Assembly (NCBI GenBank): GCA_002366795.1
Contig: DFBX01000129.1
Coordinates: 1 to 38,053 of the forward strand
Direction: 5' to 3'
Origin: Rhodobacteraceae bacterium UBA3069
Lineage (GTDB): Bacteria; Pseudomonadota; Alphaproteobacteria; Rhodobacterales; Rhodobacteraceae
DNA length: 38,053 nucleotides
Shown here in pieces: positions 7,683 to 14,872 of this stretch. The notes below the pieces were generated by a model that was not told the origin of the DNA, made no database searches, and worked only from the letters and a program-made list of their open reading frames with translations. Within the stretch, counting starts at the first letter, position 1. Every line of letters starts with the position of its first letter. Position numbers and translations under genes: made by a program.

Positions 7683-10348
7683 ACGGGCTGGTCCTGGTCT
7701 GTATCGCCTACGTGGTGGTGCTGTTCAGTGTGGCCTTTCTGGCCGAACGCGCGGCACTGCGCGGGCGGGCCGGTTGGCTGCGTTCACCATTGGTCTACAC
7801 GCTGTCGCTGTCGATCTATTGCACCGCGTGGACCTTCTATGGCGCGGTGGGGTCTGCGGCGCGGTCGGGACTGGAATATCTGACCATCTATCTTGGCCCC
7901 TCGCTGGTGATGATCGGCTGGTGGTTCGCCCTGCGCAAGCTGGTGCGCATCGGGCGCACGCAGCGTATCACCTCGATCGCTGACTTGATCTCTTCGCGGT
8001 TTGGCAAGTCGAACCTGCTTGCGGTGTTTGTTACGGTGATCGCCGTGGTCGGCACCACGCCGTATATTGCGCTGCAATTGCAATCGGTTACTCTGTCATT
8101 TGCCAGTTTCGCGGCGCATGACCCGTCGGCACCGCCGTTTTCCGACAGCAACGCCACGGCCTTTTGGGTCGCCATCGGTCTGACCTTTTTCACCATTCTG
8201 TTCGGCACGCGGAACCTTGACGTGAACAACCGCCACCACGGGGTCGTCATGGCCATCGCTGTCGAATCCGTGGTCAAACTGTGCGCGCTTCTGGCGATCG
8301 GTGTCTTTGTCGTCTGGGGCATCGGCGGCGGCGTGTCCGAAACGCTGGCCCGCATCGACGCCTCGGACATCGGGCAATGGCAGATGAACGGCGGCCGTTG
8401 GGCGGGGCTGATATTCCTGTCCGGCGCGGCCTTCCTGACCCTGCCGCGCATGTTTCAGGTGCTGGTGGTCGAGAACGAGGACGAGACCCACCTGCGCATC
8501 GCCTCCTGGGCGTTTCCGGCCTACCTGATGGCGATGAGCCTGTTCGTCGTGCCCATCGCCGCCATCGGGCTGGAGCGGATGCCAACAGGGGCCAACCCCG
8601 ACCTGTTCGTGCTGACGCTGCCCCTGTCGGAAGGGCAGGAGGGGCTGGCGATGCTGGCTTTTCTGGGCGGTTTTTCCTCGGCCACCTCCATGGTGATCGT
8701 CGCGGCGATTGCCCTGTCCACCATGGTGTCCAACCATGTCGTCGTGCCGATCTGGCTGAAAATGTCGGGGCAGGGGGCGATGATGTCGGGCGATTTGCGC
8801 CGCGTGGTGCTGATGTCGCGGCGGCTGTCGATCGCCGGAGTGCTGGCGCTTGGGCTGCTTTACTATCGCTATTCCGGGGGCGGGGTCGCGCTTGCCTCGA
8901 TCGGGTTGATTTCATTCGCGGGGGTGGCGCAATGCCTGCCCGCACTGATGGGCGGCATCCTGTGGCGCGGCGCAACGCGCAGCGGGGCATTGGCGGGTCT
9001 GGCGGTGGGGTTCGTGATCTGGGCTTATTGCCTGCTGCTGCCCGGCTTTGGCTCTGTCCTGTCGCCCGACACGCTGGCCCACGGGCCGTGGGGCATCGGC
9101 TGGCTGCGCCCGCAAGCCCTGTTCGGCATTGGCGGGCTGGACCCGCTGATCCATGCGGTGATGTGGTCGATGCTGCTGAACACGGGAGCTTTTGTCGTCA
9201 CTTCGCTTATGACCTTTCCGCAGCCGGTCGAGCGGCTGCAAGGCGCGCAATTTGTCAATGTGTTCCAGTATTCCGGAAACCCGCAGGGCTGGTCCGGCGG
9301 TGTCGCCCAGACCGAAGACCTGATGGTCATGGCGCAGCGCATCCTTGGCGCGGCCGAGGCGCAGCGCCTGTTTCAATCCGAGGCGACGCGTCAGGGCCTG
9401 GCGGGCTATCTGCCTGAACCCAATGCGGAATTCCTGCAACGGCTGGAGCGGGAACTGTCCGGTTCGGTCGGGGCGGCCACGGCCCATGCCATGGTAAGCC
9501 AGATCATGGGGCGGGCCACCGTCTCGGTCGAGGATCTGTTGGCCGTGGCGGACGAGACCGCGCAGATGATGGAATATTCCAGCCAGTTGGAGGCAAAATC
9601 GGCCGAATTGACACGTACGGCCCGTCAGTTGCGCGCAGTGAACGAGAAGCTGACCCAGCTTTCGGTGCAAAAAGATGCGTTCCTGTCCCAGATCAGCCAT
9701 GAATTGCGCACGCCGATGACCTCGATCCGGTCGTTTTCGGAAATCCTGCGCGATGCCGACGGGCTGGGGCCCGAGCAGCAGGAAAAATATGCCGGGATCA
9801 TCCATGGTGAGGCGATCCGCCTGACCCGTCTTCTGGACGATCTGCTGGACCTGTCGGTGTTGGAAAACGGTCAGGTCAGCCTGAACCTGCGCGAAGGAAA
9901 GCTGTCGGATGTGATCGACCACGCGGTTGCTGCGGCGGGGGGCGATGACGCGGGGCTGCGCATCCGCCGGCAACATATGGCAGAGCTTGTTGGCCTGCGC
10001 AGCGACATGGACAGGCTGGCGCAGGTGTTCATCAACCTTATTGCGAATGCACGCAAATATTGCGATGCGCCGCGCCCCGAACTGACCATTTCAGTGGTAA
10101 AGCGCGACGGGCAGCTGGTGGTGGATTTTACTGACAACGGGTCGGGAATCCCGCGTGAGGCGCAGTCGATGATCTTTGAGAAATTTGCCCGTGTCAGCGA
10201 CCGGCAGGCGGGCGGCGCGGGGCTGGGTCTGGCCATTTGCCGCGAGATCATGGCCCGGCTTGGCGGTGCGATCATTTATCTGCCGGGGCAGGGGGGCGCC
10301 TCTTTCCGGGTCAGCCTGCCGTTAAAACCTGCCGAAACGGCCAATTAA
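7670..10348 (+). CDS. Sodium:solute symporter-histidine kinase fusion (CbrA/CrbS type)
   Basis: Membrane sensor of 892 aa. Residues about 1-500 form an SLC5/SSS domain with about thirteen hydrophobic segments (early SIYCTAWTFYGAVGSAARSG is typical). A linker of about 120 aa in the place of the STAC region of CbrA follows, then a coiled-coil stretch (about 635-670). The kinase core has the H-box SQISHELRTP with phospho-accepting His677, an N-box (NLIANARKY), DNGSGIP and GGAGLGLAI. There is no C-terminal receiver. Such fusions (CbrA, CrbS) sense or carry small carboxylates or amino acids and control their use; CrbS governs acetate assimilation. The gene overlaps the small-membrane-protein gene by 13 bp and follows a receiver gene, so the three probably form one signalling unit at the inner membrane. 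Confidence 0.9.
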   Translation: MATLNGLVLVCIAYVVVLFSVAFLAERAALRGRAGWLRSPLVYTLSLSIYCTAWTFYGAVGSAARSGLEYLTIYLGPSLVMIGWWFALRKLVRIGRTQRITSIADLISSRFGKSNLLAVFVTVIAVVGTTPYIALQLQSVTLSFASFAAHDPSAPPFSDSNATAFWVAIGLTFFTILFGTRNLDVNNRHHGVVMAIAVESVVKLCALLAIGVFVVWGIGGGVSETLARIDASDIGQWQMNGGRWAGLIFLSGAAFLTLPRMFQVLVVENEDETHLRIASWAFPAYLMAMSLFVVPIAAIGLERMPTGANPDLFVLTLPLSEGQEGLAMLAFLGGFSSATSMVIVAAIALSTMVSNHVVVPIWLKMSGQGAMMSGDLRRVVLMSRRLSIAGVLALGLLYYRYSGGGVALASIGLISFAGVAQCLPALMGGILWRGATRSGALAGLAVGFVIWAYCLLLPGFGSVLSPDTLAHGPWGIGWLRPQALFGIGGLDPLIHAVMWSMLLNTGAFVVTSLMTFPQPVERLQGAQFVNVFQYSGNPQGWSGGVAQTEDLMVMAQRILGAAEAQRLFQSEATRQGLAGYLPEPNAEFLQRLERELSGSVGAATAHAMVSQIMGRATVSVEDLLAVADETAQMMEYSSQLEAKSAELTRTARQLRAVNEKLTQLSVQKDAFLSQISHELRTPMTSIRSFSEILRDADGLGPEQQEKYAGIIHGEAIRLTRLLDDLLDLSVLENGQVSLNLREGKLSDVIDHAVAAAGGDDAGLRIRRQHMAELVGLRSDMDRLAQVFINLIANARKYCDAPRPELTISVVKRDGQLVVDFTDNGSGIPREAQSMIFEKFARVSDRQAGGAGLGLAICREIMARLGGAIIYLPGQGGASFRVSLPLKPAETAN

Positions 10349-10428
10349 CGATCCGGCCTAAAGCCTATGGTAACCAAATCGGGCCTAGATTGATGTCCAA
10401 CTGATCCGCAAAGGCGGTGGCGGAGGGC

Positions 10429-11670
10429 ATGGTTAACACTCTTCAAAATGCAATTTTGCGCCGAAAGGCGACAGTGGGCAGGCAGGTCCACGAGGCACGC
10501 GCGATGTCGCCGTCCAAGGCCCTTCGTTTGGCTGTCGAAAAGGCGGCGGACGAGGAATTGGATCTGGTTCTGGCGGTGATCGAGGCAAAGCGTGCCGTGA
10601 TCGGCCATGCGCAACTTATTGATGAAATTAACGAAAATCATCTTATCGTGATGCTGGATGGGCCTGATGGGATGCGCGGGGCGATGTGCCTTGATATCCA
10701 GATCATCGCGGCCCTGATCGAGGCGCAGACCATGGGAAAGGTCTTTCCGCGCGATGCGGATGTACGCAAGATCACCCAGACCGACGCGGCGATTTCGGTC
10801 CCGTTGATCGACGGTATCCTCGCGCGATTCGAGGCGAACCTGACCGAGGAAGACGATCATTATTGGTCGGGTGGATATGCCTTCGGTGTCCGGATGGAAG
10901 ATTCGCGCGCCTTGGGCCTTGTCTTGGACGAGCCGGATTACAACATTTTCCGCGTGACCATCGACGTGGATCGCGGCGCACGCAAAGGTCATGCTCTGCT
11001 GGCGCTTCCGGTGCGCGAAAAGCCCCGAGTCACCGTCGGGGTGCAAAGCGCCGATCCGGCTGGCGACGGTCAGGTCAGCCTGGAAGGGCGGTTGATGGGC
11101 GCACGCGCCCGGCTGAATGCGGTCTTGTGCCGGATCAGCATGCCCTTGTCTGAAGTATCCGGCCTGAAACCCGGTGATACGCTTCCGATTTCACCCGATG
11201 CCCTGCGTGAAACCCTTGTTGAGGCTGTGCCCAAGCGCAAGGTTGCCGTGGCGCGGCTTGGCCAGATGAATGGCAACCGTGCGCTGTGCCTGTCGGGGGA
11301 CGGGTTGCCCGCCCGCAAGGAACACATAGAAGAGGGGGGCGAAGCCGGGCTGCCCGAACTGGCTGCCATGGATGGTGCCCTGGATATGGGCGGCATGGAT
11401 GCTGGCACTATGGGGGCAGAGCCGATGGGCATGGCGGCTATGGATATGGACCTGCCAAGCAATGACGTTGATCCGCTGCCCGATCTGGAGATGGCCCCGA
11501 TGGGCATGGACATGGGCGGCGACGACCTGCCCGACCTGTCGGACCTTGATATCGGCGGGGATCTGGATGCCATGGGAACGGGTGATTTCGGGGCCACCCC
11601 CATGGATGACCTGCCCGATCTGGACGGGGGCGATCTGCCCCCGCTGCCGATGTCTTCAGGTCTGGATTAA
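10429..11670 (+). CDS. FliM/FliN-like protein with SpoA domain and Met/Asp-rich tail
   Basis: Protein of 413 aa from the ATG at 10429; an in-frame GTG at 10417 would add four residues and cannot be excluded. The N-terminus has a basic NAILRRKATVGRQ motif. The middle (about 40-230) is a FliM-like region. Residues about 230-285 resemble a SpoA (FliM/FliN C-terminal) domain: LSEVSGLKPGDTLPI followed by AVARLGQMNGNRAL. The last 110 residues are low complexity, rich in Met, Asp, Gly and Pro, with repeated DLPDL and MGMDMGG units. FliM/FliN proteins build the flagellar switch C-ring or type III secretion sorting platforms. No other flagellar gene is in the window. I judge it a flagellar motor switch family member of unknown exact role. 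Confidence 0.62.
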   Translation: MVNTLQNAILRRKATVGRQVHEARAMSPSKALRLAVEKAADEELDLVLAVIEAKRAVIGHAQLIDEINENHLIVMLDGPDGMRGAMCLDIQIIAALIEAQTMGKVFPRDADVRKITQTDAAISVPLIDGILARFEANLTEEDDHYWSGGYAFGVRMEDSRALGLVLDEPDYNIFRVTIDVDRGARKGHALLALPVREKPRVTVGVQSADPAGDGQVSLEGRLMGARARLNAVLCRISMPLSEVSGLKPGDTLPISPDALRETLVEAVPKRKVAVARLGQMNGNRALCLSGDGLPARKEHIEEGGEAGLPELAAMDGALDMGGMDAGTMGAEPMGMAAMDMDLPSNDVDPLPDLEMAPMGMDMGGDDLPDLSDLDIGGDLDAMGTGDFGATPMDDLPDLDGGDLPPLPMSSGLD

Positions 11671-11675
11671 GGCGA

Positions 11676-12119
11676 TCACGCGTCGGGGATGCCGCCCTGC
11701 GCCGCGATATCCGCAAGCCGCGGGGCTAGTGTCGCCAGATCGTAGCCGCCGCGCGCCGCGGTTTCGATGATCTGTTCAACCGGCATGGCACCGGCTTGGC
11801 CAAGCGCCCAGACCACGGTGCAGCGTGTGCCCGACGCGCAATAGGCAAAGACGGGGCCTTTGCTGTCAGCAATGATTACGCGTTGCTGCGCGATGCGATC
11901 TGAGGTCATGGTTTGATGTGTCAGCGGAGCAATGACGAAATCTAGCCCGGCGGCCTCTGCCGCCTGGGCCATGGCCGCCGCCTGGAAAGGCGGCGGAACC
12001 TCTTCATCGGGTCGGTTGCAGATCAGCGTGGTGAAACCGGCAGTCTTGATCGCGGCCACGTCATTGGGCGCGACCTGGGGAGAGACGGTATAGCGGGGGG
12101 TGATTTCTCTGGGATCCAT
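11676..12119 (-). CDS. DUF442/TIGR01244-type phosphatase-like protein of a sulfur module
   Basis: Protein of 147 aa. The sequence follows the DUF442 pattern, homologous to the N-terminal part of Blh (beta-lactamase-like hydrolase): TVSPQVAPNDV near 11-21, ICNRPDEE at 33-40, and a P-loop-like CASGTR at 94-99. The family is labelled as putative sulfur transferase or phosphatase, and its substrate is unproven. It is the last gene of a leftward set with two YeeE/YedE proteins and an MBL hydrolase, so a role in sulfide/persulfide handling is likely by context. It ends 5 bp from the convergent FliM-like gene stop. Confidence 0.78.
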   Translation of the reverse strand: MDPREITPRYTVSPQVAPNDVAAIKTAGFTTLICNRPDEEVPPPFQAAAMAQAAEAAGLDFVIAPLTHQTMTSDRIAQQRVIIADSKGPVFAYCASGTRCTVVWALGQAGAMPVEQIIETAARGGYDLATLAPRLADIAAQGGIPDA

Positions 12120-12128
12120 GCCGCAGAA

Positions 12129-12572
12129 TTATTCCGCCGCCACCGATCTGTCCAGCGTTCTATCCATCCGGTCGCGCAGCGCCGGGGCGACATACATGCC
12201 CACAAGCATAGCGGCGACAAAGATCCAGTGCATGATCCCGCCATAGGACAGCGATGCGATTGACGGCCCCGGGCAAAGCCCGGCCAAGCCCCAGCCAAAC
12301 CCGAATAGCACTGAGCCAAGCACCAGATTGCGCCCGATCCGGGGTTCGGGCGGCGTGGGGAAGGTGCCGCCAACCACCGGCGCGCGCCCCTTGGTCAGGC
12401 GCCATGCAAAGAACATTGGGATGATGGCCCCGCCCATAACAAAGGCCAGCGTCGGATCCCAATTGCCGAACACGTCCAGCCAACCCTGCACCTTCGATGT
12501 GTCGGTCATGCCGGAAATGAACAGACCTGCGCCGAACAGACCGCCGGCGATGAAAGCGAAAAGATTGCGCAT
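12129..12572 (-). CDS. YeeE/YedE family membrane protein, second half (DUF6691 type)
   Basis: Integral membrane protein of 147 aa from the ATG at 12572, which lies 2 bp after the preceding stop. Hydrophobic segments lie at about 4-20, 42-57, 83-103 and 112-130. Cys100 in GWGLAGLCPGPSI is the conserved Cys region of YeeE/YedE proteins, which import thiosulfate or related sulfur compounds (TsuA) in other bacteria. In this split form two short proteins each supply half of the pore. The GGLFGAGLFISGMTD start is typical of the second half. A longer upstream frame would overlap the partner gene and is rejected. Confidence 0.85.
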   Translation of the reverse strand: MRNLFAFIAGGLFGAGLFISGMTDTSKVQGWLDVFGNWDPTLAFVMGGAIIPMFFAWRLTKGRAPVVGGTFPTPPEPRIGRNLVLGSVLFGFGWGLAGLCPGPSIASLSYGGIMHWIFVAAMLVGMYVAPALRDRMDRTLDRSVAAE

Positions 12573-12574
12573 GA

Positions 12575-13000
12575 TCAGACCCACCCCAGCATGTGACGGA
12601 AGATGATGACGGCAACGCCGCCAGCCATGATGTAGAACACGGTTGCCACCATGCCGCGCAGCGAAAAGCGCGAGATACCGCAGACCCCGTGGCCCGAGGT
12701 GCAGCCATTGGCAAAGCGCGTTCCGATGCCCACCAGCAGTCCGGCGGCGATCACGATCAGCCAGTTCTGGCTGACATGGGTTTCGACTGAGTTGTAGGCC
12801 GGGAAGATAAAGATCGGCAGCAGGAAAACTCCTGCAAGAAAGGCGATCCGCTCTTTCCACGTGTCGCGGCCAGAGCCGTCAACCAACCCGCCCAGAATAC
12901 CGCTCGCCCCCATGATCCGGCCATTGGCCAGCAGGTAGACCGCGCCGCCAAGGCCGATCAGCAGCCCCCCGACCAAGCCCCAAATCCAGTCCTGTTCCAT
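12575..13000 (-). CDS. YeeE/YedE family membrane protein, first half
   Basis: Membrane protein of 141 aa with about four hydrophobic segments. The hallmark FANGCTSGHGVCG places Cys100 and Cys107 in the transport path, as in sulfur-compound transporters of the YeeE/YedE family. AGGGAA lies 8 nt upstream of the ATG. It is coupled to the second half (2-bp gap) and probably forms a heteromer with it. In Rhodobacterales this pair commonly accompanies sulfide/persulfide genes (from memory), and here the persulfide-dioxygenase-like hydrolase lies upstream. Confidence 0.85.
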   Translation of the reverse strand: MEQDWIWGLVGGLLIGLGGAVYLLANGRIMGASGILGGLVDGSGRDTWKERIAFLAGVFLLPIFIFPAYNSVETHVSQNWLIVIAAGLLVGIGTRFANGCTSGHGVCGISRFSLRGMVATVFYIMAGGVAVIIFRHMLGWV

Positions 13001-13035
13001 CTTTCGCGTTCCCTGTATTTGACTGTTTTATATAG

Positions 13036-13071
13036 AAAAACCCGCGCAACGGTTCGCAACGCCACGCGGGT
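13036..13071 (-). terminator. Terminator downstream of the MBL hydrolase
   Basis: On the minus strand ACCCGCG and CGCGGGT arms (13065-13071 and 13040-13046) flank an 18-nt loop and are followed by a run of five T (13036-13040 as A). It is 22 bp past the hydrolase stop and would reduce read-through into the YeeE/YedE genes, or set their level. Confidence 0.6.
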
Positions 13072-13092
13072 CATGTACCGTAATGGGCCGGA

Positions 13093-13956
13093 TCAGATCT
13101 TGTTGACCGGCACCTTGAGGAAGACATCGCCCTGTTCGTCCGGCGCGGGCATCTGGCCGGCGCGCATGTTGACTTGCAGCGACGGGATGATCAGCTTGGG
13201 CATGCCCAGCGTTGCATCGCGGGTATCGCGCATTTCGACGAAATCCTCTTTGGATTTGCCGGCGCCGACGTGGATGTTCTTGGCTTTCTGCTCGCCCACG
13301 GTGGTTTCCCACGCGAATTCGTCGCGGCCCGGTGCCTTGTAATCGTGACCCACGAAAATGCGGGTCTCGTCCGGCAGGGCCAGAATCTTCTGGATCGAAG
13401 CATAAAGCGTTTCAGAAGAGCCGCCGGGAAAATCGCAGCGCGCCGTGCCGAAATCGGGCATGAACAGCGTGTCGCCGACAAAGGCCGCGTCGCCGATCAC
13501 ATAGGTCAGGCAGGCGGGAGTGTGGCCCGGCGTGTGCAGCACGTCGCCGCGCAACTGTCCGATATGAAAGCTGTCGCCCTCGACGAACAGCTTGTCGAAC
13601 TGGCTGCCGTCACGCTGGAATTCGGTGCCCTCATTGAAGACCTTGCCAAAGGTGTCCTGCACGATCTTGATGCGGTCGCCGATGCCGATCTTGCCGCCGA
13701 CGCGTTCTTGTATGTAGGGCGCGGCTGACAGGTGGTCGGCGTGAACGTGGCTTTCCAGAATCCACTGAACGTCCAGCCCTTCGGCTTTGACATATGCGAT
13801 CACCTCGTCCGCGGATTTGGTATCGGTCCGGCCCGAGGAATAGTCGAAATCCAGAACGGAATCGATGATGGCGCAGGCGGTGCCTTGCGGGTCCTTGACG
13901 ACGTAGGAAATCGTGTTCGTTGCGTCGTCGAAGAATGCTTTGACTTCAGGTTTCAT
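13093..13956 (-). CDS. MBL-fold metallo-hydrolase, persulfide dioxygenase/Blh-like
   Basis: Protein of 287 aa from the ATG at 13956, which has GGAGGA 8 nt upstream. The metal-binding motif HVHADH (His70, His72, Asp74, His75) is followed by LHTPGHTP, GDTLFMPDFG and FVGHDY, the full set of metallo-beta-lactamase-fold ligands. The C-terminal region resembles the ETHE1/Blh group, which oxidise glutathione persulfide to sulfite. Linkage with DUF442 and YeeE/YedE genes supports sulfur detoxification. No sulfide:quinone reductase or BigR/SqrR repressor gene is in the window, but a strong dyad lies directly upstream. Confidence 0.85.
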   Translation of the reverse strand: MKPEVKAFFDDATNTISYVVKDPQGTACAIIDSVLDFDYSSGRTDTKSADEVIAYVKAEGLDVQWILESHVHADHLSAAPYIQERVGGKIGIGDRIKIVQDTFGKVFNEGTEFQRDGSQFDKLFVEGDSFHIGQLRGDVLHTPGHTPACLTYVIGDAAFVGDTLFMPDFGTARCDFPGGSSETLYASIQKILALPDETRIFVGHDYKAPGRDEFAWETTVGEQKAKNIHVGAGKSKEDFVEMRDTRDATLGMPKLIIPSLQVNMRAGQMPAPDEQGDVFLKVPVNKI

Positions 13957-13979
13957 GGGATGGGTCCTCCGGTTCGGGC

Positions 13980-14007
13980 AAACATATATGGAATAGCGCA
14001 TATGTTT
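13980..14007. promoter_or_regulatory. Perfect dyad AAACATAT-N12-ATATGTTT, likely operator
   Basis: Eight-base arms at 13980-13987 and 14000-14007 are exactly complementary with a 12-bp spacer. The site lies 23-51 bp upstream of the MBL hydrolase start and about 90 bp upstream of the divergent DksA-like gene. Its AT-rich dyad form suits an ArsR-family repressor such as BigR/SqrR, which controls persulfide genes in relatives. The regulator's identity is inference. Confidence 0.55.
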
Positions 14008-14098
14008 CAAGTCCGAAGGTGTCGCAGTGTTGATATGGGTCAATGCTCTGGTTCGGACAAAATGGAATGATTACGCGGCGACAGGAAAGGAATGCCTA

Positions 14099-14425
14099 AT
14101 GACCAAGCTTAAAGAACGCCGTGCCACACTTTTGAAGCGTCTGTCCGAGTTGGATTCGCGTTTTCACGCCATTGAATCCCAACTGGACGAGCCTCATTCG
14201 AAGGATTGGGAGGAATCGGTCGTAGAGCGAGAGGGAGAGGAAGTTCTCGAATCGCTCGGCACTGCCGGTCAGGAAGAGATTCGCCGCATTCAGGCCGCTT
14301 TGCGCCGTCTGCGCGAGGGCGACTATGGCATTTGTGCTGAATGTGGAGGCGATATTTCCGAGGAGCGTCTGGACGTTCTGCCCGCTACGCCGTTTTGCAA
14401 GATATGCGCGGTCAATCACGACTAA
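14099..14425 (+). CDS. TraR/DksA-family C4 zinc-finger protein
   Basis: Protein of 108 aa from the ATG at 14099, preceded by AGGAAAGG. The N-terminal two thirds are helical and charged. The C-terminus has CAEC-x17-CKIC, the four-Cys zinc finger of the DksA/TraR family, with YGICAECG in the usual place. It is shorter than DksA (about 150 aa), so it belongs to the small DksA-like group that binds in the RNA polymerase secondary channel or acts in stress responses. It is followed after 29 bp by a small acidic gene, probably in one transcript. Confidence 0.85.
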   Translation: MTKLKERRATLLKRLSELDSRFHAIESQLDEPHSKDWEESVVEREGEEVLESLGTAGQEEIRRIQAALRRLREGDYGICAECGGDISEERLDVLPATPFCKICAVNHD

Positions 14426-14454
14426 AGTGCCAATACCCTGAGGAGGATATCAAT

Positions 14455-14670
14455 ATGACCGAAACGACACTGGACACACGCCTGGCCGAGTTGGATCGCA
14501 AGGTAAATGCCAATGGCAGCACGCCGCGCGATGCGCTGATGGCACAGCTAGAGGCGCTTGCAGCGGATTATCGGACTGCGGGGCTTGCGGTGCCACAGCG
14601 CCTGAACGATCTGGAACATTTCTTGGAAGATGACGCCGTCGAGGACCAGTTCGACAACATGCCGCTGTAA
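14455..14670 (+). CDS. Small acidic hypothetical protein
   Basis: Protein of 71 aa starting MTETTLDTRLAELD, with an ideal AGGAGG site 8 nt upstream of the ATG. It has no membrane segment, is mostly helical by composition, and has an acidic C-terminus (FLEDDAVEDQFDNM). I do not recognise a family. It lies directly after the DksA-like gene and before a strong terminator, so the pair seem to form a bicistronic unit. The short size and good ribosome-binding site argue that it is real. Confidence 0.7.
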   Translation: MTETTLDTRLAELDRKVNANGSTPRDALMAQLEALAADYRTAGLAVPQRLNDLEHFLEDDAVEDQFDNMPL

Positions 14671-14701
14671 CCGATCGGCGATGGTGCCCGTATGGGGCTG
14701 G

Positions 14702-14731
14702 ACGGGGCGCATTGGCGCCCCGTTTGCTTTT
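14702..14731 (+). terminator. Rho-independent terminator
   Basis: Arms ACGGGGCGC (14702-14710) and GCGCCCCGT (14715-14723) are perfect with a 4-nt loop and are followed by TTGCTTTT. It ends the DksA-like/small-protein transcript 32 bp past the stop. Confidence 0.88.
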
Positions 14732-14736
14732 GTGAT

Positions 14737-14772
14737 GCACGCATTGGGGGACTGAATACCCCAAGTGCGTGC
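14737..14772. promoter_or_regulatory. Second large hairpin between terminator and FadB-like gene
   Basis: GCACGCATTGGGG (14737-14749) pairs with CCCCAA-G-TGCGTGC (14759-14772), thirteen pairs with one bulged G and a 9-nt loop. No T-run follows. It could be a back-up terminator, an operator, or a 5' structure ahead of the downstream gene. A weak promoter-like pair (TTGCGT at 14781, TACAAG at 14803, 16-bp spacer) follows it, which favours the operator reading. Confidence 0.45.
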
Positions 14773-14872
14773 GCTAGGGCTTGCGTTTGGGAGTGACCTA
14801 CATACAAGATAAGTCAATGTAACCCATGGCATACCGTTGCATCGGCGAAGAAATCGCCGGGAAGGAGGCAGT

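Noticed and set aside
12129..12860. Longer version of the second YeeE/YedE protein with an N-terminal extension
   Set aside because: The extra part overlaps the first YeeE/YedE gene in another frame and is Arg-rich. The ATG at 12572, two bases after the upstream stop, gives the standard family start.
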